Source of the DNA: Epiperipatus broadwayi
Taxonomy: Eukaryota > Onychophora > Udeonychophora > Euonychophora > Peripatidae
DNA length: 64,000 nucleotides
Assembly: GCA_028023455.1 (NCBI GenBank)
Contig: JAQFVV010000184.1
Coordinates: forward strand, 1,116,001 to 1,180,000
Reading direction: 5' to 3'
Shown one piece after another: positions 24,501-33,439 of this stretch (position 1 is the first letter of the stretch; each line of letters begins with the position of its first letter). The translations under genes were made by a program, and so were the position numbers. The notes beneath the pieces were generated by a model, which ran no database searches, was not told the origin of the DNA, and saw nothing but the letters and a program-made list of their open reading frames with translations.

Positions 24501-24571
24501 CCCAGTGCCGATGAGCTTTCCGAGATCTAAGCATGGTCAGATCTCGAATGTCCTTATATCGGTATGAACTG
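24501..24571 (+). ncRNA. Possible 5S rRNA-like fragment (low confidence)
   Basis: CCGAGATCTAAGCATGGTC followed by AGATCTCGAATGTCCTTATATCGGT resembles the core of eukaryotic 5S rRNA: ACCGAAGTTAAGCA...GTC, a GC-rich hinge, then TAGTACTTGGATGGGTGACC. CGAGATCT and AGATCTCG also form an 8-bp perfect stem that 5S RNA does not have at this position. It may be a 5S-derived SINE remnant or a chance match. It lies in the higher-complexity stretch at 24.0-25.9 kb. Confidence 0.25.
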
Positions 24572-24924
24572 CACCAATTACTACATTTAAAATAATGGTG
24601 ATTGATCCACCTCAAGAACAATCGAAAAATATCATTGAAACGAAGAAACAATTAAACCTGGTGAATCCCAGCCAAACGATTGGCGAAAATTACTTTAAAA
24701 TTAATAATTAATGGTCCCAATAAGAGACAAGTAAATGATTAGAAAAACAGTTATGTCTGCCCCAGAAAATAAAGAAAAGAAAATAAATTTACAAACAAAT
24801 TTTGAGTACACGCTCTGATAAATTTAAAGCACACATAACTACAAAAAGAAATCTATCGGAGAGTGCACATGAGTACGAAATATCAAAAGTTTAAATACTC
24901 TTGCAGAATGAAAGTATTGCTCAC

Positions 24925-25036
24925 CTGTAATTTAAGAAAGGATAAAATTTATCTTCCTGCTGACGACTTATAAAATTACAAAGAAAAACACAATTCTAAT
25001 TTCCACTTTTAGAGATATTAGAAAGGAAATCTCCAC
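24925..25036 (-). ncRNA. Candidate internal non-coding exon
   Basis: The minus strand has a pyrimidine-rich acceptor, TTGTCTAATTTTCCGCAG, and after 112 nt a strong donor, TTACAG|GTGAGC. All three frames have stops, so it would be non-coding. It lies about 380 nt downstream of the candidate first exon's donor. A near-palindromic pair, AAGTCGTCA / TGACGACTT, brackets the acceptor side (about 24961 and 25058). Confidence 0.3.
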
Positions 25037-25417
25037 CTGCGGAAAATTAGACAATAAAGTCGTCAGCCAAAAGATTTTTAGAGGTTTAGTAAGAGGGCAA
25101 ACATAGAGTATAAAATTAATTATTGAATACTAAATAACTACAGGTAAGCATAAAAAAATATATACAAGACTGCTAAAGCATTTACAAAAGCGAGGCATAA
25201 AATATAAAACTCATTCGTCACTCTCCAATAAATAAAACTGAAAGCAAATTGGAATCTTAAAACTAAGATTCCAAGACACACTACAAAATATTGGAAATTA
25301 GAGCAAATATTAAATATGAGGCTATATTGATTTAAGAATACATATTTATGATTAGATTGAGCGGAGATTTAATGAGAATTAATTTACCCTGGGAAGAATA
25401 AAAACGAAAATAGTTAC

Positions 25418-25742
25418 CTTTCGGTAAAACAAAGTTCACGTAGAGTGCGCACTTTTACTTAAGTTCATTTTCAGGTTCTTTAGGCAGCAAGGTAGATGCA
25501 GAGAGGTTCTGGCTTTTTTTGGGTGTTCAAAGCATTACTGGAGCAAACTTGGAAGTCAGAGATCCGTCTTTTGTGGAGTTAGCAAGCCATTCGGGTGGTG
25601 GTAACAAGTATAGAATTTTTCATTGTGTTGCAAGCAAAAGTATTTAATCACTGCTGATGTCCTTTAAGAAATTAAATGTCCACACTGATATAAATTCTCA
25701 CTTGATAAACAGCTTGTCTATCAATGAACAATGAGTTAACTG
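25418..25742 (-). ncRNA. Candidate non-coding first exon
   Basis: From the initiator near 25742 the minus strand runs about 325 nt to a good splice donor, CGAAAG|GTAACT (exon end 25418). Only short upstream-type ATG frames occur; the first ATG gives 14 codons. It is either a 5' UTR exon or part of a long non-coding RNA. It could alternatively be the R/U5 region of an LTR, but no AATAAA/PBS arrangement was found. RNA evidence is needed to prove transcription. Confidence 0.3.
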
Positions 25743-25769
25743 ACCTCCAAATTTTCAGGGCTATTTATA
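25733..25769 (-). promoter_or_regulatory. TATA box plus initiator, minus-strand promoter candidate
   Basis: On the minus strand TATAAATAG (25769-25761) is followed about 27 bp later by TCAGTTAACT (about 25742-25733). That matches the usual TATA-to-start spacing and the TCAGT-type initiator common in arthropods. Sequence just after the TATA box (ATAGCCCTGAAAA) is shared with the TATA region at 50823 on +. The region around it is less AT-rich than the rest of the window. Confidence 0.5.
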
Positions 25770-26200
25770 CATTGCTCCATTTCCCACGAAACACTTTCCT
25801 TGTTATTCAATTTCATCGCCTTAGGCAGGGCAAATATTAATCTCCCGCTCAATCTATCTAGGAATTCTACCCAGGGATTATTGAAATGAAAACAACTACA
25901 TAAAAATCAAATCTCCACTCTTTAAAATAAAAGCCACAGGAATGCAATTAGCTAGCCAGCTTGTTTTTAAATCAAATGGATTTAAAACAGGTGGTATATG
26001 AAAACTATTTTAAAATAAACGAAAAACATTTTTTTAAAAAAAAATCCGTTTTACATATAAACGTGTGTGTTTTGATACACGCATTCTTTTTAAATAATAA
26101 TGAAAATTTAAACTCTACGTTTAATAAAAATTAAAAGCTTAATAAATTTCTTTTTTTTTTTTGTAATGACACCATTGAACCGGATTTCAATCAGGTTCAA

Positions 26201-26534
26201 TATATATCAAAATACAGTAAAATTTACATAAATTATATAATTTTTAGAAGTACTTTTGACTATACATTTTGTAGTCTTTTTCAACTATATAACATTGAAT
26301 AATCAAAATGAGACAACCTTTAACAATACCCATAGTTCAATTCAGATTTCCTACAATTGTGTTTTAACTTAACATTTGATGATTGGCAAATGATTAACTA
26401 TGAACTATGGGTATTGTTAAAGGTTGTCTCATTTTGATTATTCAATGTTATATAGTTGATAAAGACTACAAAATGTATAGTCGAAAGTACTTCTAAAAAT
26501 TATATAATTTATATATAAATTTTACTGTATTTTG

Positions 26535-26541
<7 letters not shown>
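26201..26541. repeat. Long inverted repeat, arms about 140 bp
   Basis: Arms 26201-26339 and 26401-26541 match at nearly every position (for example CATTGAATAATCAAAATGAG / CTCATTTTGATTATTCAATG). The 60-bp loop is non-coding. Differences are limited to a few single bases and small indels. The right end runs into (TA)n(TG)n. A fold-back or MITE-type element of recent origin. Confidence 0.9.
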
Positions 26542-26569
<28 letters not shown>

Positions 26570-26884
26570 GAACAACTAAATCTAAAAACACATTACTGTG
26601 ATAATTCACAAGCCAGTTCCTAAAAATCTTAATCTATATATATTCTACCATGGCAATAAAATTATTAACATTGTCTATATAATAATATCATAAAATCAAA
26701 ATATTTTAAAATCTTAAGATAAAAAATATTAATAATTAATATAAATAGAAAACTTTAATCTGGATGATAGAAAATTACTAAAACAGACAACAGAGTGAAT
26801 ACTAATAAAAAGAAATTCGAAATAGCAAGATAAAATCAAAAAATTACAGATTCAAAACACTTAAAAGGAAAGACAATGCACTGT

Positions 26885-27516
26885 GTTGAGTTTGGCTAAA
26901 TTTACAGGTTCTGTTCCAAACCAACAGACAAATGATGACACTACTCAACAATTAATATGTATAATTTATTAGTGACAAAAATATACACACATGTTAGTTA
27001 ATAAAACATATAAATATGGTCTATACAATATAATGTTGAGGTAGTCATGCTGAGTAATGGAACTCACTTCCAGTTATATAAATAGCCTGTCTTGCAAGTT
27101 CAAATACGATTCTTCCAGCTGTGTAGTACAGCTTGCCTTGAGTCAGCTCTAGTTCAGACTCTTCTGGCTGTGCAGGAAAGCTTGTCTCGAGTTGGCTGCA
27201 GATGTAGCAGTTTCCAGTCCTTAGGTGGACCTGTCTCACTGTGTGGACATTGCAATAATGACTAGAGAAATACATTTGTTGATGGCAGAGGTTTATTGGA
27301 GAGCACATACAGTCCTTCAGGTTGACAGAAGCAATTTCTCTCTTGCCTCCAAAAAGGCTGACTATTTAATGGCAGATCCCCTACCTTACTGGAAACATTC
27401 ATATTATATGCACAAACCTCAACAAAGGATTTATCCCCATTGGATAGTGGCTGAGTGCTACCCAATTAGACAAGGAATCTGAAATACTCCACTTCTAAAG
27501 GCAAGGTCAGATATGA
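26885..27516 (-). repeat. Gypsy 3' LTR
   Basis: Matches the LTR at 30089-30677 from TTTGGCTAAATTTACAGGTT to GGTCAGATATGA. Shared landmarks include ATGATGACAC, CTTGAGTCAGCTCTA, GGCTGACTATTTAATGGCAG and AAAGGATTTATCCCCATTGG. Many substitutions separate the two LTRs, so the insertion is old. The frames within it are shadows. Confidence 0.9.
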
Positions 27517-28010
27517 GATCCCTCACCCTGGCTAAAATTAGCCCTGGAGAATGTAGTAATAGAGATGCATTGAACAATATTGTCCACTTTATTGGTGGCT
27601 TCCATTCATGGTTTCTTCTTCTTTGCATGATAGGGTTGTTCCTGGATGTCTTCTGCCACCTTGACTTTGATGTTCATCTTTCCTGTTTGATGTACTTGTC
27701 CCAGGTTGATTGCTTCTTTTGTCAGCTTCTGTTGTGTGGTTGAGTCTTAGCTAGTTGAGATGATGTTGATGATGACCATCTTCTGTTTGCACAATGACAG
27801 TATAGAGAACCTTTAGTTGAGTCACCAATACTGGTATCCATTTTGTGGACCTGTAGTACATACAACATAGTACTTGTGTACCTATTTAAAGTTTTATTTT
27901 GTTTTTCTCTTCTTGTTCAAGTTTGGTATCAGGCTTCAGGGTTGCTAATGTATTTCTTAACAGTCTGTTGAGTAACAGTTCTTCTGGAGTCTTTCCTGTT
28001 GCTGTACTCA

Positions 28011-28440
28011 TTATGGAGTCTGCATTAGCAGAGTCCAGGCAATTCTAGTGTTCCAACTTTCAATATCCATTTTTGTTATCAGCTTCTTAGCTTCTTGTAC
28101 CAGTCTCTCCACCTGACTGTTACTTTCAGGGTGGAATGGAGGGCTGCTCACAAGTTTGATGTTATTAGTGAAGAAAGCTTTGAATGCACTAGCTAAAAAG
28201 GCTATGCCATTATCAGTCACTAGTGTTTTAGAAAGGCCATGTATGACAAATAACCTTTTCAGAGCTTCTGTCATGGCTGTGGAGTGGAAAGATGGTACCT
28301 CCACAATCTCCAGCCACTTCAACAGAAGTTTGCCTTTCCATGAACCAGCATGGTCCAGATAGAGTCTAGATCAGGACCCTTCAAGTTTGGGCCACTGGAT
28401 TCTTTTGTCTTTTGCTGGCATGTTCTGATTCATCCAGCTG
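28011..28440 (-). pseudogene. Gypsy integrase core fragment
   Basis: Starts with RIQWPKLEG...SRLYLDHAGSW, equivalent to WP.P..PWSRLHIDFAGP with the first catalytic Asp. An open frame of 103 aa (28322-28011) continues KWLEIVEVPSFHSTAMTEAL. It has the second Asp in LVTDNGIAF (codon 28212-28214) and SPPFHPESNSQVERLV, where the Glu of QVER is the third catalytic residue. The D-to-E spacing is one residue short of D-x35-E. The enzyme inserts the element cDNA. Downstream of 28011 a C-terminal tail continues with stops to about 27540. Confidence 0.88.
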
Positions 28441-28770
28441 CATTCAGATAGCTTTTTGTTGACTTCTGAATAATCAGGTTTTATCTTTGATAATATTGTG
28501 AGCAGGTTCACTTTGAACCCTAAATGACTGAACCAGTCATGGCCTATTAAATCACTATGATTACCTTACCTAGTACCACTACCAGTGGTAGGTATATAGT
28601 TTTGTTAGGCATAGTAATTTTCCTGTTGTTTGACCCAACAGTTTGATTTTATTCCCTTAATAGTCTGATATTGACCTACTGATACAGTGCAGTTTATATT
28701 TATTCTCTTATTGATGATTGCCTAGGTCATTCTTAAAACTATAGGCAGTGCTGATCTTTTGTCAAGTTAC
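28440..28770 (-). pseudogene. Gypsy aspartic protease remnant
   Basis: In broken minus-strand frames the segment ends SDLIGHDWFSHLGFKVNLL (about 28560-28500), then SKIKPDYSEVNKKLSE. This is the post-catalytic part of a retropepsin-like domain and its linker (LIGHDWL-type motif). The catalytic D-T/S-G is not clearly preserved. The reading then jumps directly to the integrase zinc-binding/linker sequence near 28440, marking the deletion of RT and RNase H. Confidence 0.6.
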
Positions 28771-28906
28771 ATCCTAAGCAGTGTATCATATATTATAACA
28801 GTGCATATAAATCCAAACTGGTTGTCTGTGATATGATTTATACAGGCAACTTGTTTAGATTTCTTATAATGGCCTTTACTGTTTTTTGGAATGAGTTTTT
28901 CCATTC

Positions 28907-29374
28907 TCATATTGGCCCATTTGTCTTTTCAATTTTAGACATGCTGCCTTTATATGTCTGACTCACTTGCCAAAAGTGCATGTCGCATGCCAAAAGTGCA
29001 TATTGCATCATGGTACAGGCATTCTGTATGCCTGTAATTTCTTCATGGTATCTATAGCAAAGCCTTGGGCTATTTGATGCTGAGTTATTTGAGCTAACTG
29101 ATGACCCAGTATTATGCAAATTTTTTTGCACCTTATACTTATAAATTATTTTTAATGTGGTAGACTGAATAGCTATAGTCTCTGTTAGTCCTGCCTGAGC
29201 TACTGCTGTCTCAAAATCTAGGTCTGGAATCATCAACATTTTCAGTCTCAAATTGTGATTATTTATGCCATAAATAAAATGATCACAAAGTGCTTTATTC
29301 ATGAAGTCTTTGAAATTGCACTTCAAGGCTAATGTTTGGATTCTTGTTGCAAATTCTCTAGCTGTTTTCCCCAC
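28907..29374 (-). pseudogene. Gypsy gag fragment (capsid to zinc-knuckle region)
   Basis: A 155-aa open frame. Its start, GKTAREFATRIQTLALKCNF, and the CDHFIYGINNHNLRLKMLM segment follow the pattern of Gypsy capsid C-terminal domains (L-x5-F..GL....+..LL). After it CYRYHEEITG...C and ACDMHFWQVSQTYKGS look like two zinc knuckles (C-x2-C-x4-H-x4-C) that have lost most Cys/His. Gag would package the element RNA. The N-terminal part of gag toward 30060 is not readable. A start Met is assumed from the frame only. Confidence 0.72.
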
Positions 29375-30088
29375 TCTTGCATGCTGAAATTAAAATGGTA
29401 TCTACAAATCAAGGGTTTTGGAGAAAAATACTCTGTGAGAATTTGATACTTTGTCTAAATCCAGGTCAGGTCAGTTACTGCCATAGATTGAGATTTGAGT
29501 ATGTTATATATCTGTGGACCTATAATGGGCAATAGTGTCGCTAACTTTACTTGAGACTTTTGTATCTAGTTAGCCTGTAGATAAAAAATCAAGTTCTCCT
29601 GATAATAGCTATGTCAAAAGCTTCCATAGAGTTGATTGCATTAACCATATTTATTTCTTTATGCTAGATGCCATTCATATTATTTTTAAATTTTATTCAG
29701 AGTTACCATTCTTAATTTTTAATTTTATTCAGATTTTGATTTTACAACTACATTGTTGTAACTAACTCAACGAAGCTTTTAAGCCACTAGGGTGAGCTTT
29801 TGCCACTGTCTTGTGAGAAAGCTTTCATGATTGGTTGTAGCTTCAAATTGACATACTTTTACATTTACAGTCAATTTTTATTAGACAGCTTTACATGATT
29901 TTAAAAAAATCACCGTACTGGAATTATAGCTAATGTAATTTTTTTCAAAAAATAAAACAAATATGCAACCTAAGAACATGCATATTTCTATAATGAGTTT
30001 ACTCTTATCCAACTGCACCAGATCTGTTGAAACAAGCGTATTTTATCTTATAAGGAAAAATTCTCCTTATGTCTGACTATTCCAGATC

Positions 30089-30677
30089 TGATGTGTTTGG
30101 CTAAATTTACAGGTTTGGTTCCAATCAACAGACAAATGATGACACCACTCAACAATTAATATGTATAATGTATTAGTGACAAAATATACACATGTTAGTT
30201 AATAAAATATACAATATAGGCTATACAATTTAATGCTGAGGCAGTCATGCCGAGTAATGGATCTCAAGTTCAGGTACAATTCTTCCAGCTGTGCAGTACA
30301 GATTGCCTTGAGTCAGCTCTAATTCAGACTCCTCCAGCTGTGCAGGACAGCTTACCTAGCTGTGGACATAGCAGTTTCCAGTTTTTAGGTGGACCTGCCT
30401 CACTGTGTAGACATCATGATAATGACTAGAAAAAATATCTTTACTGATGGCAGAGGGTTTACTGGAGAGCATGTTCAGTCATTCAGGTTAATTGCTCTCT
30501 GTCTTACCTCCAAAAAGGCTGACTATTTAATGGCAGATCCCCTACCTTACTGGAAATACTCGATTATGTGTGCGAATCCCAACAAAGGATTTATCCCCAT
30601 TGGATAGCGACTGGGTTTTAGCCAACAGGCAAGAAATCTGGAATAGTCCACTTCTAAAGGCAGGGTCAGATATGACA
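30089..30677 (-). repeat. Gypsy 5' LTR
   Basis: Partner of 26885-27516. On the minus strand it starts TGTCATATCTGACC, the expected TGT start, and it is about 45 bp shorter than the other LTR because of small deletions. Adjacent on the internal side, minus-strand TGGAATAGTCAGA (30084-30072) is a possible primer binding site, not matched to any tRNA here. Confidence 0.88.
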
Positions 30678-30760
30678 CAATGAGAAATAAAAAAATTAAA
30701 TTCAGGCATTGATTATAAAAAGAATGTATTAAGCCTAAATATACGCTGGTGATGATATAA

Positions 30761-30861
30761 TTCTTGCTTTTATTGTTACCAATTATGTATTCTATTTTGA
30801 AGATGTCTTTTCTTGCTTTTATTGTTAGCAATTATGTATTCTATTTTGAAGATGTCTTTTC
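30761..30861 (+). repeat. 49-bp tandem duplication (2 copies)
   Basis: TTCTTGCTTTTATTGTTACC through GAAGATGTCTTT is repeated at once at 30810 with a single change (TTACC/TTAGC). It lies just outside the Gypsy 5' LTR. Confidence 0.92.
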
Positions 30862-31436
30862 AAATATTCCTTGAACACATTTTTTATAAATATTAAGAGT
30901 TTAGAAAGCAATATTTTTTTAAAGTTAATCCTATTATTTTTCCTTAATCTCTTCTTTTGTTCAACATTTCCTTTTATAAATTTTTGTATAAATGCTTATT
31001 TTAACTGTTTGCAAAAAGATCCCAATATTTTATCTTATTTATTTCTACATTTACTATTCTAGAATTTGTTTTTGTATAGAACATTGAACATACAAACAGG
31101 AATTCATTTTTGACTATTTACTTTTATAAGCAATTTATTTTTCTATTTTTATTTGATTTTTTATAATAATTTTCAGGCAGCAAGTTGACTGATGAAAATC
31201 CTTTTTTTAAAAAGAACTCTTTCTAAAACTTGGTAATCCTTTTGGCTACAACTTGTATTGCAACTTATCCAATTATTTGCTTGTGCCAGCTTAGTTAATT
31301 ATGAAAAGAATTAAAATTGAGCCAATTAACACCTTTATTTAATTTTTTCTCTGCCAACATCAAATGACATGTTAATCTAGATTTTTCAGCATTATTCATT
31401 TTATTCATATTTTACAATTTATAAAATATAAATTCT

Positions 31437-32130
31437 TTGAATGCAGCATTTAAAGACTTTGATTCAATAATTAATGTTCAAAAAATTTCACGTTCTTTAT
31501 CAGCCAGTGATGAATCCTCAGTAACTTTTAATTTCGATGTGTATCAAGTTAAAAAGCTTTACCAATTAAAATACCTTCATAATTTTATAAATAGTAAGTT
31601 GGATTTAGGTGTTGAGGTACCACACAGACTCCAATGTGCTGCTACTGCTTTTAAAGGTTAAAACAGTAATTTGTCGCATGAAAATAATTATTACAACTAA
31701 GTTAGCTATATGTAGAGCTGTTATGTTACCTAATCTATAGCATAGAAGTGAGACTTTGATATCAATACTCCATAAAATTTTATAAATACAATGGTGGGAT
31801 CATAAAATCAATCAATATGTTCTTCAACTTACTGGATGTGATAGTATAGAGTACACTATTGTAAAATCCCACCTTCATTGGGTTATACATGTAAAATAAA
31901 TAAATAATGAAAGACTTCTTAAAATAGTTTATGATGAATTTGAGCATAGTGTTAATAGAAGTAGACCCTATTTATATTATAAGGATTATCTCAAAAACAT
32001 TCTAAAGAAGTACAATATTGAATGATACATTGGGAACATATGTTAGAGAATAGAATACATTGACCAGCTATGATTGGACACGATGTTGAATTATTTCAGA
32101 AAGAAAAGTTTTTTCCTGAAAAAGTAAAAG
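31437..32130 (+). pseudogene. Non-LTR retrotransposon relic (family B), plus strand
   Basis: The first 74 codons are open: FKDFDSIINVQKI corresponds to the F-x-L-x-INVxKT block after the RT YxDD, and LKYLHNFINSKLDLGVEVPHR to F-x-YLG...D-x-EI..RI. After a frameshift come TKLAICRAVMLPNL, HRSETL, QYVLQLTGCDSIE, RPYLYYKDYLKNILKK (about 31960-32010) and ENRIH*PAMIGHDVELFQ (near 32050). These are the VVLP-LLYGSETW, RYKD-LK and DR-x-x-WR landmarks of non-LTR retrotransposon C-termini. The RT catalytic core is missing (5' truncation). Closely related copies lie at 20.0 kb (-) and 53.7 kb (-). Confidence 0.78.
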
Positions 32131-32427
32131 AGAGCATCACAAAATATCAAATAAACAGAAATATGAATAATCATTTCCTATATTTGTGTTCATAGTTGGT
32201 TTGTACAGTTATGTGCAAAATTTTATTTCTAGAGTAGTTTTTTCTCTTTCTTTTCTATTCTTTCCTTGGGTGTGGAATGGTTACTCTTGTTTACAAGTGG
32301 CTGTTATATCTATGTATACTTACACTCTTCTTGGTCTCTTTCTTTACTGTGAATCATTGCTAAAAAATAAAAAAATTATCCAAATAAAATTGTAATAATA
32401 AGCAAGTTACTAAAAGAAGAATTAAAT

Positions 32428-33435
32428 TATAAGGGATGTGAACACAAGCTCAAGCTCCCTTCAACTATCCTCTCTATCTCATACAACTAATACACATGAC
32501 CACATATAAGTAAAAAAAACGATCTCCAATATATATATTTCATCATGATCAAGCACTCATCAGTTGGTCCAGATCATCATCTTCCACACATATATATAAT
32601 CAGTGTTCAGTTTATATTAAGATAAATCTAAAAACTTTAATAGACAGGCTTCAATTCACTCCACCCTCCAACTCTTCAACCATCCATAACATTGAAAATC
32701 TGATGAAGGAATGCACAAATCTCTTGTTGGTGCCAATGTTATTATCATGCCCATGTTTATTTTAAGTCACTTTGACTCTTCATGTATAGGGCCTTATCCA
32801 TTTAAATACACAAAAGATGGATGGACAGAATTCTGGCTGAATTTGTGATATTTGATTGAATACAAGTATAATTTATTACTTAAAGTTTAGATGCACCATA
32901 AGAGACTTGAACACATACTTTCAAGCTCCCTCCAGCTATCTGCTCTATACATAAGTGAAAAAGATAAATGATCTCCAATATACATATTTCATGTTGAACC
33001 AGTATCCATCAGTTGGTCCACATCACTAGAGCAAATCTTCAAACTTTAATGGACAGGCTTCAATATACTCCATCCTCCAACTCCTTTGTTTCTCAATAAT
33101 AATATTGGCATCAACAAGGGATTTGTGTGTTCTATTATCAGATTTTCAATGGTATGGGTGGATGAAGAGTTCCAAAGAAGGAGTAGATTGAAGTCTGTCC
33201 ATTAAAGTTTGAAGATTTGCTATTTTAATATAAACTCAGCACTGATTATACATGTGTGTGGAAGATGATGATCTGGACCAACTGATGAATGCTGGTTCAG
33301 CATGAAATATGTATTGGAGATCATTTATCTTTTTTACATATGTGTGGTCATGTGTATCAGTTTGTATGAGATAAAGTTGATAGCTGAAGGGAGTTTGAAA
33401 GTTTGTGTTCAAATCCCTTATAATTTACATCTAAA
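32428..33435. repeat. Fold-back element, family 1, copy 2 (compound)
   Basis: Left half-unit 32428-32890 is a direct copy of the arm type. It is followed by a full palindrome whose arms, about 32895-33085 and 33120-33435, meet near 33100. The right arm carries a tRNA A-box-like TAGCTGAAGGG (33381-33391), which fits TRGCNNARNGG fully, and a B-box-like GTTCAAATCC (33407-33416). Complementary GGGATNTGAACAC strings open the left pieces (about 32437 and 32908). Internal landmarks (GACAGGCTTCAA, GTTGGTCCAGATCATC) match copies 1 and 3. Confidence 0.82.
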
Positions 33436-33439
33436 CTTC

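Larger units (their letters stand above)
26885..30677 (-). mobile_element. Ty3/Gypsy LTR retrotransposon, internally deleted
   Basis: Two LTRs in the same orientation (26885-27516 and about 30089-30677) bound a minus-strand internal region. From 5' to 3' on that strand it reads gag (29374-28907), protease end (about 28760-28450) and integrase (about 28440-28011). The reverse transcriptase and RNase H that should lie between protease and integrase are absent, explaining the 3.8-kb length. A purine-rich tract next to the 3' LTR (27521-27530 on +, CCCTCACCCT) suits a polypurine tract. Stops and frameshifts show it is inactive. Confidence 0.9.

Noticed and set aside
27045-27482. Several 67-87 aa open frames on both strands
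   Set aside because: They lie wholly within the Gypsy 3' LTR, whose partner LTR at 30.1-30.7 kb shows only broken versions; LTR sequence explains them.
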